Assembly (NCBI GenBank): GCA_002450255.1
Contig: DJYW01000146.1
Span: 55,355-64,440, forward strand
Length of the DNA stretch: 9,086 bases
Source: Gammaproteobacteria bacterium UBA6968
GTDB lineage: Bacteria; Pseudomonadota; Gammaproteobacteria; Pseudomonadales; Azotimanducaceae
Direction of reading: 5' to 3'
In this document: positions 1 through 5,386 of the stretch, in pieces
Layout: each line of letters begins with the position of its first letter
Numbering within the stretch: position 1 is the first letter of the stretch
Program-made: the position numbers and the translations under genes
Notes under the pieces: model-generated
The model's input: only the letters and a program-made list of their open reading frames with translations
The model's database searches: none
Told to the model about the DNA's origin: nothing

Positions 1-35
1 CTTTAACCAATCCTTCGCCCAAAAAAGCCGGCTAG

Positions 36-923
36 CTAAGGAATGGACGTACCCGCCGCATTGGGCGAAACAGGCGTCTGCGCTACATCAGGGTAAAGCT
101 CGCGCAGAAGGCTGAGCATATTCTGCGTTGAGCGACGATCCGCTGCCTCGTGCAATTTCCCTGGCGGCCCTAATCGCGGCGGCAGCGCAAACCCATGTGG
201 GGTTTTGGCATGATCTTGAAAGCTCCAATCCACTCCGGCGGCATCCATCTCAGCAAAGAAACGCTGCCGATTTTCATCTGTAACCAAGTGATCTTCCGCG
301 CCATTCTCGATACGAATAATGGATTGCGTATTGTATTGGTTAGGACACGGCTTTAACGGCGGCCGCTCAGCACCAAAACGACTGGGGCTAGGGTCTTCGC
401 CGGTTTGCAGCAATCCATGGAACGAAACCACTCCGCCTAAGTTTAATCCACCGCGCACCCCTTCAATGACCGCCATACCGCCAAAGCAGTAACCTATCGC
501 CGCGGGCGCCCTGCTCGCGTCGCAGCATGGCTCCGCTAAACCAACATTTATAAGATTCTCGAAGACCGCGCGGAACAGTTCATGGTCGTGATCGAGTTTC
601 ACCATGGCGTCGAAGCACTTTTTTTGGAACGGCATAATCTGCGCGGCGTCTGCAGGAAAATCGCGTTCATCCGCCGGGACATCCAGACCATACATATCAA
701 TAGCAAAACCCACGTAACCGACTCGAGCGAGGTATTCGGCGACATCAACGTCAAAACCCTTTAAGCCTTGGTAGTTATGAATTACCAGGACGAGTGGACG
801 CGGGCCGGCGGACTCCGATGGTGCAACCATGTGGCTGACAAATGTGTTGCCGCGGAACTCGAGGCTAATTTCTTTACGTCGCAAGCTAGGATCTTTTGGC
901 CAAAGGCTTTTGTGAGTCTGCAT
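36..923 (-). CDS. Dienelactone hydrolase family protein (alpha/beta hydrolase)
   Basis: The 295-residue protein is a cytosolic-type alpha/beta hydrolase with no signal peptide. The nucleophile elbow is G144-Y-C146-F-G-G, with Cys146 as nucleophile. Asp211 (in ENGAEDH) and His243 (in TPHGF) complete the Cys-Asp-His triad known from dienelactone hydrolases, which open lactone or ester rings. The early segment VIHNYQGLKGF (about 48-58) occupies the place where classical enzymes carry a regulatory Glu, and no Glu is seen there. Family members are usually near 235 residues; this one has an N-terminal extension, an insertion around 172-200 and a C-terminal tail. The ATG start is preceded by GGGGGAAAT, a good ribosome site. 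It lies 184 bp downstream of the crotonase gene on the same strand, so co-transcription is possible but not shown. The substrate is unknown; the family also contains general carboxylesterases. The family call is firm. Confidence 0.88.
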   Translation of the reverse strand: MQTHKSLWPKDPSLRRKEISLEFRGNTFVSHMVAPSESAGPRPLVLVIHNYQGLKGFDVDVAEYLARVGYVGFAIDMYGLDVPADERDFPADAAQIMPFQKKCFDAMVKLDHDHELFRAVFENLINVGLAEPCCDASRAPAAIGYCFGGMAVIEGVRGGLNLGGVVSFHGLLQTGEDPSPSRFGAERPPLKPCPNQYNTQSIIRIENGAEDHLVTDENRQRFFAEMDAAGVDWSFQDHAKTPHGFALPPRLGPPGKLHEAADRRSTQNMLSLLRELYPDVAQTPVSPNAAGTSIP

Positions 924-983
924 ATTTCCCCCTGGTTTAGCATTTTTGAGCTTTTAAATTAAAGGGCTGGTCTGTAACCGCAC

Positions 984-1073
984 GTCGGCCGACCGCCTCT
1001 TTCGACTATTTGTCGGCTTCTTATCTGCTTTTTCCGGCGTTATGGAGAGCGCTCTATCGCATATGCTAAGCAT
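984..1073. repeat. Cluster of three short palindromes between crotonase and hydrolase genes
   Basis: The 184-bp spacer holds three perfect short dyads: GTCGGCCGAC at 984-993, AGAGCGCTCT at 1046-1055, and ATGCT-A-AGCAT at 1063-1073. They could be operator half-sites for the hydrolase gene or a folded mRNA spacer. None is followed by a T-run that would make it a clear terminator. They are seen directly; any function is inference. Confidence 0.35.
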
Positions 1074-1107
1074 GGGTGCCTGCTCCCCGAAACGATAAAG
1101 ATGCGGA

Positions 1108-1980
1108 TTATTTCCACCACGGATAAAACGACGGCATGTCTTGTGCCGAGTCGGTGAAGACCGCCTCGCGTTTATCAAGAAACGACTGCACCCCTTCTTT
1201 GCCGCTGCCGATGCTGGCGTAAAAAATAGCGAGCGAATCAACATTGTGAGCTTCTCGCGGATGATCCTGCGCAGAATTGCGGTACATCATCTGGCGAGTC
1301 AGGGCGATAGCGACGGGACTATGCTTAACAATTTTTGCCGCAATTGCATAAGCCGCGTCGAGCAATTCTTCCGGCTCATAAGCCGCTTTTGCGAAGCCTG
1401 CTTCCACTAAGGTATCTGCGTCGAGAATTTCCGCGGTGTAACACCACTCCAAAGCGGTTGAGAGACCTACCACACGCGGCAAGAACCAACTCGAGCAAGC
1501 TTCAGGGGTAATACCAATCTTGTTAAAGACAAAGCCCACTTTGGCCTTCTTGGACACCAAACGAATATCCATAGCGCAGGTCATGGTCGCACCGATACCC
1601 ACGGCGGCACCGTTAATCGCAGCAATAACCGGCTTTTTGCACTCGTAGATAGCAAGGGTGACAAGGCCACCCTCATCGCGCACACCGTGCAAAATATGCT
1701 CTTCGTCACCTCGGTCTGCGACATCGGTAAGAGTCGGCTGTTGCGATTCGTCCAATCCGAACACGTTGCCGTCAACTGAAAGATCCATACCCGCACAAAA
1801 ACCGCGTCCCGAGCCCGTCACGACGATGGCTCCAACGGCATCATCGTCACTTGCTCTACCAAACGCATCCACTAGCTCTTTTGCCATATCGACCGTGAAC
1901 GCGTTGAGCTGATCAGGCCGATCGAGAGACAGCGTGAGAATGCCTTCGCTGACGTCGTAACGCAGAGTCTTATAAGTCAT
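1108..1980 (-). CDS. Crotonase-fold protein, isomerase-like rather than classical hydratase
   Basis: The 290-residue protein has the enoyl-CoA hydratase/isomerase fold. The first oxyanion-hole segment is G60-F-C-A-G-M-D-L67 and the second is N123-G-A-A-V-G-I-G130. Aligned by eye to rat hydratase, the two catalytic glutamates (E144 and E164 there) are replaced by Thr132 and Phe152. Glu160 in IGITPEACSSWFLPR sits where isomerase-type members such as PaaG carry their acidic residue. A delta3-delta2-enoyl-CoA isomerase or another crotonase reaction is therefore more likely than simple hydration. An insertion near residues 68-105 and a C-terminal tail ending in PSFYPWWK make it longer than the usual 255-260. 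The ATG is preceded by GGAG with a 7-nt spacer. It is transcribed away from the small-ORF/PhyH genes, with a 14-bp palindrome in the shared upstream region. Fold is certain; reaction is inference. Confidence 0.88.
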   Translation of the reverse strand: MTYKTLRYDVSEGILTLSLDRPDQLNAFTVDMAKELVDAFGRASDDDAVGAIVVTGSGRGFCAGMDLSVDGNVFGLDESQQPTLTDVADRGDEEHILHGVRDEGGLVTLAIYECKKPVIAAINGAAVGIGATMTCAMDIRLVSKKAKVGFVFNKIGITPEACSSWFLPRVVGLSTALEWCYTAEILDADTLVEAGFAKAAYEPEELLDAAYAIAAKIVKHSPVAIALTRQMMYRNSAQDHPREAHNVDSLAIFYASIGSGKEGVQSFLDKREAVFTDSAQDMPSFYPWWK

Positions 1981-2272
1981 CTATCTTCTCCATATACAAA
2001 TTAATACGACCACGACGCATTTAGCACCAGAACGAGCCGTCTATAACTCCCCGGAAGTGCCTGCGACCACCTGCCGTTCGGTGTTAAAAACGTCGTATCC
2101 AGATCCGCCTTCCCATCCTGAAATTTTGCTAATACGCAGGCTGCAGATTACCGGACGGTAAGCGGACTTCAACTTTTAGTAGGAAAACGACCACCCAATA
2201 ACGCTGTGCGAAACCAGATAACATAACATCGAGACAACCAACCGGAACGCCAAGCACCTTTTAGATCATGGA
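1981..2272. other. Divergent intergenic region, probable promoters and operator
   Basis: About 290 bp separate the crotonase start (minus) from the first small ORF (plus), so promoters in both directions are expected here. I could not pick convincing -35/-10 pairs. The notable elements are the palindrome at 2148-2161 and an 11-bp sequence at 2197-2207 that recurs at 2332-2342. Confidence 0.5.
2148..2161. promoter_or_regulatory. Candidate operator palindrome TTACCG-GA-CGGTAA
   Basis: Two perfect 6-bp arms flank a 2-bp centre. The site lies 168 bp from the crotonase start and 112 bp from the first plus-strand small ORF. Size and symmetry fit a dimeric repressor of the TetR or MarR kind, but no regulator gene is in the window. 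The sequence is seen; the role is inferred. Confidence 0.4.
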
Positions 2273-2350
2273 ATGACGGATAAGGAAAAGAAAAAGGAAA
2301 AGGAAAAAGAAAAGGAAAAAGAAAAGGCGGAAATAACGCTGTATAAACCA
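2197..2350 (+). repeat. Imperfect direct repeat flanking the purine tract
   Basis: AATAACGCTGT occurs at 2197-2207 and again at 2332-2342, each followed after 2-3 bases by AAACCA (2211-2216 and 2345-2350). The first copy is upstream of the small ORF and the second is inside it. The interval is 135 bp. It could be a remnant of local duplication or coincidence. Confidence 0.4.
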
Positions 2351-2383
2351 AGAGAAACCAAATTAGTGACGGAGACCGGGTAA
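2273..2383 (+). CDS. Small Lys/Glu-repeat ORF (36 aa), stop overlaps next start
   Basis: An ATG at 2273 opens 36 codons. Residues 4-18 are almost entirely alternating Lys and Glu, encoded by AAG/AAA and GAA codons, followed by a non-repetitive half containing AEITLYKPRE and ending LVTETG. The TAA stop (2381-2383) shares its last base with the ATG of the next ORF, forming TAATG, the usual sign of translational coupling. The upstream ribosome site is weak: no clear GGAG precedes 2273. No domain is recognisable. The product would be very hydrophilic and possibly helical. It may be a real small protein, a coupling leader for the membrane protein, or simply an open frame through a purine repeat. 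The neat overlap is the best argument for translation. Confidence 0.42.
   Translation: MTDKEKKKEKEKEKEKEKAEITLYKPRETKLVTETG
2282..2327 (+). repeat. 46-nt uninterrupted purine tract built of GGAAAA-like units
   Basis: Every base from 2282 to 2327 is A or G on the plus strand, in units such as GGAAAA and GAAAAA. It encodes the Lys/Glu repeat of the overlapping small ORF. Such tracts can change length by slippage; six-base steps would keep the reading frame. Triplex formation is possible in principle but not shown. Confidence 0.8.
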
Positions 2384-2565
2384 TGGATCGCAAAAAACTC
2401 TACAAAATCATAATCGGATACGTCGTTGTGGTCGGATCGGCGGCGCATATCGCCAATGCGATCACTCCAGGTATCGTGCTGTGGGGCGTCGCTGTTCCTT
2501 TTTGGGCTTCGATCATTACCCTCTTCGTTCTCGGCGGGTTAGCAATCCTTATCGCAAACGACTGA
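2383..2565 (+). CDS. Small two-helix membrane protein (60 aa), unknown function
   Basis: The 60-residue product has a basic N-terminus (MDRKKLYK), a hydrophobic segment at about 9-29, a short turn with TPG, and a second hydrophobic segment at about 32-57. It ends with the polar IAND. By the positive-inside rule the N-terminus should face the cytoplasm, and both ends would be cytoplasmic if there are two helices. The ATG has GGAG at 2371-2374 with an 8-nt spacer and overlaps the stop of the preceding 36-codon ORF. The PhyH gene begins 96 bp downstream on the same strand, so the three may be co-transcribed. I recognise no family. The ribosome site, overlap and clean membrane topology make it likely to be real. 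Confidence 0.62.
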   Translation: MDRKKLYKIIIGYVVVVGSAAHIANAITPGIVLWGVAVPFWASIITLFVLGGLAILIAND

Positions 2566-2661
2566 GCGAATCATCTCGATCCTGCGCTTTCGTACGGGCT
2601 TCCACCTTTATTTGTTTCCAATGTAAGCTCGCTAACGGAGAGAAGAGATTGGGAGAAGACT

Positions 2662-3525
2662 ATGCAAAATCCGTATACACCACCGGATCAAACCGATCTG
2701 GTGATTGAAGACCTGAACATCGGCGAGGTCGTTGATAGCATCCGTGAGCAGGGTTATGCGGTAGTGAAGGACTTTCTTAGCCAGCCTGCGATCGCAACAA
2801 TTCGTAGCGCGTTTAACACCGAGGTCCCTATCACAGAAATGCGCGCTATCGGCACCGAGACAGGTCGCACCTGGCGCGCTCACAATCTCCTTGCAAAAAC
2901 CCGTGCCGCAGACGCTGTGTTTTTGGACCCACGGCTTCGCGCCGTCGTTGAGGGAGTCATCGGCAAGTACAACCAAATCAACGTCACAACACTCTTCAAC
3001 ACGTTACCAGGCGAGACCAAACAGTTGCTACATCAAGATGACGGCTTGTGGCCCATACCAAGACCCCATCCGCCTTTTTTGTGCAATGCCTTGATTGCAT
3101 TCGACGACTTCACCAAAGACAACGGAGCAACGCACCTGGTGCCATACAGCCATAAATGGACCCACCCAGTTGATCAAGCAACCGAGTCGATTCAAATCGA
3201 GATGCAATCCGGTAGCGTGGTTTTTTGGGAAGGCGGTATGTGGCACGCGGGTGGCGCAAACGTGACTGCGAACCAGGAGCGCATGGGTTTATTTATTAGC
3301 CATCAAGTCAGCTATCTACGCCCACAAGAGATACAACTGCTCGCCATTCCACCAGAAGTCGTGCGCTCGATGCCACATAAATTGCAGCGTCTTGTGGGCT
3401 ACCATACCTTTGGGATCGGCGTCGACGGCCGCGACCCAATCGATGTGTTAGGCGATGGCGTTGTGGTTCACCCCGACGCGCGGCCCGCGCATCATTGGCG
3501 GCGGCGCTACAAAGAAGACGCTTAA
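2662..3525 (+). CDS. Phytanoyl-CoA dioxygenase (PhyH) family Fe(II)/2-oxoglutarate oxygenase
   Basis: The 287-residue protein is a non-heme iron oxygenase of the PhyH family, which uses 2-oxoglutarate and O2 to hydroxylate a substrate while releasing succinate and CO2. The iron-binding facial triad is visible: His124-x-Asp126 in LLHQDDGLW and His195 in GMWHAGG. Arg207 in NQERMGLF is the expected 2-oxoglutarate carboxylate ligand. The segment DNGATHLVPYSHKW (153-166) is typical of PhyH proteins. The N-terminal IREQGYAVVKDFLS (27-40) is the usual first helix-strand. Length is normal. The ATG is preceded by GGGAG with a 6-nt spacer. It follows the small membrane protein gene on the same strand. 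The substrate is unclear; with acyl-CoA enzymes all around, an acyl-CoA or lipid-derived molecule is plausible. Family very sure, substrate not. Confidence 0.9.
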   Translation: MQNPYTPPDQTDLVIEDLNIGEVVDSIREQGYAVVKDFLSQPAIATIRSAFNTEVPITEMRAIGTETGRTWRAHNLLAKTRAADAVFLDPRLRAVVEGVIGKYNQINVTTLFNTLPGETKQLLHQDDGLWPIPRPHPPFLCNALIAFDDFTKDNGATHLVPYSHKWTHPVDQATESIQIEMQSGSVVFWEGGMWHAGGANVTANQERMGLFISHQVSYLRPQEIQLLAIPPEVVRSMPHKLQRLVGYHTFGIGVDGRDPIDVLGDGVVVHPDARPAHHWRRRYKEDA

Positions 3526-3784
3526 GCAAGAGCCGAGGACCGCGCAACCGCTGCTCCAAAGGCGAAACATACTACCCCGCGAAACAAATGACAGGAGAGC
3601 AAACGCGACCAGAGACTGGCAGAGCGCGATACAAATTTAGCCAACTCTGATCAGTAAGATGCACCTGACCAAGCTATAATCCTGGTCTAGGGCATCCGCT
3701 TGTGCAAAAGAATCGGGATCTTGTTGTTATCAGCTATCAGTTCTCGGGTCTGGGCAAGATCCCATCCAAAATCCTTCTAGACTG
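3526..3784. other. Convergent intergenic region with two inverted repeats
   Basis: These 259 bp lie between the ends of the PhyH gene and the phosphatase-like gene. They hold a 5-bp hairpin (GACCA 3667-3671, TGGTC 3683-3687) and a longer repeat at 3715-3763. No convincing gene is seen. Confidence 0.5.
3715..3763 (-). terminator. Possible terminator hairpin, 9-bp arms
   Basis: GGGATCTTG (3715-3723) and CAAGATCCC (3755-3763) form a perfect 9-bp inverted repeat around a 31-nt loop, located just after the stop of the minus-strand phosphatase-like gene. Read on the minus strand, the stem is followed by GATTCTTTTG, a weak T-run. The long loop and poor T-run make this a weak intrinsic terminator at best. 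Confidence 0.35.
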
Positions 3785-4354
3785 CTAAATGTCTTCAATC
3801 TGCAACGCCATCATTGCCCGCCAAGCATCGTCCATTCCAGGCAGCCATTTGTTCAGCAAAGGCGTTGATGCTTCATCGGAAGGCACGTCTTTGCGCAAGG
3901 TTAAGTACTTGTAGGTAAAGACAGACGCCCGCGCATTAACCACACAATGCACAAAAACCTTTCGCTCCCGATGTGCGTCCATCACCTCGAAAAACGCTTT
4001 AAGGTGACTCGCGTCCGGCGCATCAAACGGCACCGGAATATGCACATATTTGATTCCGTGAGACGCAAGGATGTCGCCTTCTTCAACAATCGCATGATCA
4101 GAGTCAGCCATGGCCAGATTCACGACCAATGTATACTCTTGCGCCGCAATTTCATCTAGCTGGACAAGCGTCGGTTGCCCGCCGGTGCCGATATTTGCAG
4201 AAATTTGAAAAAAATTAGGAATGCCTTCCATTTTCGATTCATCCATTTTGCCCGCGTCCGCTAACACCCCTTGCGCAACGAAGAGAGAAACAAGGGGCGA
4301 AACAAAAATACTAACCAACAGCGTAAATGCTAACTTCAATACTTTGCTACTCAT
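3785..4354 (-). CDS. Exported protein tyrosine phosphatase-like protein with C-x4-R loop
   Basis: The chosen start gives 189 residues, beginning MSSKVLKLAFTLL. A hydrophobic run to about residue 29 and a VLA-DAG junction after Ala32 make a good signal peptide, so the mature protein should be periplasmic. The body resembles the cysteine-phosphatase fold of the DUF442/BLH-phosphatase kind: IGTGGQPT (55-62), VVNLAM (77-82), YVHIPV (103-108), and the loop VHCVVNARAS (135-144). Cys137 and Arg142 are four residues apart, not the five of classical tyrosine phosphatases; from memory the DUF442 group also uses C-x4-R. Asp111 or Asp114 could be the general acid. The ATG at 4354 has AGGG with a 7-nt spacer. 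A further in-frame ATG at 4396 adds 14 residues but has no ribosome site and would spoil the signal peptide. It lies 114 bp after the hotdog gene; co-transcription is uncertain. The substrate is unknown. Confidence 0.75.
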   Translation of the reverse strand: MSSKVLKLAFTLLVSIFVSPLVSLFVAQGVLADAGKMDESKMEGIPNFFQISANIGTGGQPTLVQLDEIAAQEYTLVVNLAMADSDHAIVEEGDILASHGIKYVHIPVPFDAPDASHLKAFFEVMDAHRERKVFVHCVVNARASVFTYKYLTLRKDVPSDEASTPLLNKWLPGMDDAWRAMMALQIEDI

Positions 4355-4361
4355 TTTCTTA

Positions 4362-4365
4362 CCCT
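4362..4365 (-). promoter_or_regulatory. Ribosome site deciding the start of the phosphatase-like gene
   Basis: AGGG on the minus strand lies 7 nt before the ATG at 4354. The alternative ATG at 4396 has only an A/T-rich sequence upstream, so the shorter form, which begins directly with a signal peptide, is preferred. Confidence 0.55.
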
Positions 4366-4468
4366 GTTTAAAAATTGGTGCAGCATAAGGCTCCATTTAA
4401 AAGCTGCAATTAAAAACCGCAATGCAAGACTGGACATCATCCACGGACTAGCGGGCCTCTTAACTCAA

Positions 4469-5338
4469 TCAGAAGACATCTGCGTACTCAGGCGAGGACG
4501 CTTTCATGGCGCGCGACTGCATCAGCATGGTCGCCACGCACTCGTTATCTGCATTGAACGCTTCAGTTTCATACCAGATAAACTCCGTTTGCGGGCTTTG
4601 GCCGACGCAAAGTACTTTGCTAACCAGGCGGTAATCTCGGTTCATTAACAATGGTCCGTTGTTAAAGCCCACCTCAATTGCGCCAAACAATCCCACTGAA
4701 TCGCCAACATAGTTTGCGAGCACAGCCATTGGCACGCCCCACAGAAACTCGATCACTGTGCACGGCGCTGCCACCGGCTCGCCCCATGGTGAATCGTACC
4801 GGTACCACGCCAACGGATCGCTGATCACATTGGTGTCGAAGCGCTGAAACTGTCTCGTTGGCGATGTATGAATATGATGTTCTCCGAGGGACAACCCAGG
4901 CGTGGCACGGTTTAGAATTCTGAGCTCGCTCGGGTCACACGCACGGTAATCGCGGTGTCGCAACTCTGACAAGCTATGATCGCCCACACTCGCTGTGCCT
5001 TTAGCCACCAATAGACCGTCGTCGCGCTCCATCCATACGTTCACGGCATCTGCGCCTGCATTACGCTGTTGTGCGAATACCCGGACTTTTTCCTGGTCGA
5101 TGGTGGGGTTCTTGAAGTTCAACGACAAATTGCCGCGTTCGAACCATTCATTGCCAAAGACTTTTATCAGCACCGGCGGGAACTGATTCATATGTACATC
5201 ACCTGCAACGGTACCGCCGCGAAACCCTAACTCGGCAGCAGTGGCATCGTCATGAATGCTGCCCGCTCCCTCGTCCGCCGACCAGTTACGTGCCGCCCAC
5301 AGCGGTCCCGTTATTACTTCGGTATTTGCCTCTTTCAC
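4469..5338 (-). CDS. Tandem hotdog (MaoC-like) protein
   Basis: The 289-residue protein appears to carry two hotdog folds. The first (about 18-120) has SIHDDATAAELGFRGG followed by TVAG, the central-helix pattern of MaoC-type acyl-CoA hydratases, then FERGNLSLNFKNPT. The second (about 150-280) has SPWGEPVAAP and a closing strand set ending MLMQSRAMKAS. In (R)-specific hydratases the catalytic pair is Asp-x4-His; here His29 fits, but the position five before it is Gly24, so the classic Asp is absent. It may be an atypical hydratase, a non-catalytic partner or a thioesterase-like protein. Translation begins at a GTG. It lies 48 bp downstream of the acyl-CoA dehydrogenase on the same strand, so the two are probably one operon acting on the same acyl-CoA series. 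Fold likely, activity uncertain. Confidence 0.75.
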   Translation of the reverse strand: MKEANTEVITGPLWAARNWSADEGAGSIHDDATAAELGFRGGTVAGDVHMNQFPPVLIKVFGNEWFERGNLSLNFKNPTIDQEKVRVFAQQRNAGADAVNVWMERDDGLLVAKGTASVGDHSLSELRHRDYRACDPSELRILNRATPGLSLGEHHIHTSPTRQFQRFDTNVISDPLAWYRYDSPWGEPVAAPCTVIEFLWGVPMAVLANYVGDSVGLFGAIEVGFNNGPLLMNRDYRLVSKVLCVGQSPQTEFIWYETEAFNADNECVATMLMQSRAMKASSPEYADVF

Positions 5339-5342
5339 TTAT

Positions 5343-5348
5343 CCCCCC
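5343..5348 (-). promoter_or_regulatory. Ribosome site supporting the GTG start of the hotdog gene, next to a small hairpin
   Basis: A run of six G lies 4 nt before GTG (5336-5338) on the minus strand, and the next in-frame Met is residue 50, inside the first hotdog domain. Immediately upstream, GGGTTTAACCC (5349-5359) can form a short hairpin, and its CCC could instead pair with the G-run. Modulation of translation is possible but unproven. Confidence 0.5.
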
Positions 5349-5386
5349 GGGTTAAACCCCTGCTGACATAGCCTTGCAGCTGCGTG

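Noticed and set aside
21..33. AGCCGGCT followed by six T on the minus strand after the hydrolase stop
   Set aside because: The palindrome has no loop and cannot form a stable hairpin, so a terminator call is not supported.
2169..2448. Minus-strand frames with Phe/Ser-rich repeats
   Set aside because: They are the antisense reading of the purine tract and have no start signals.
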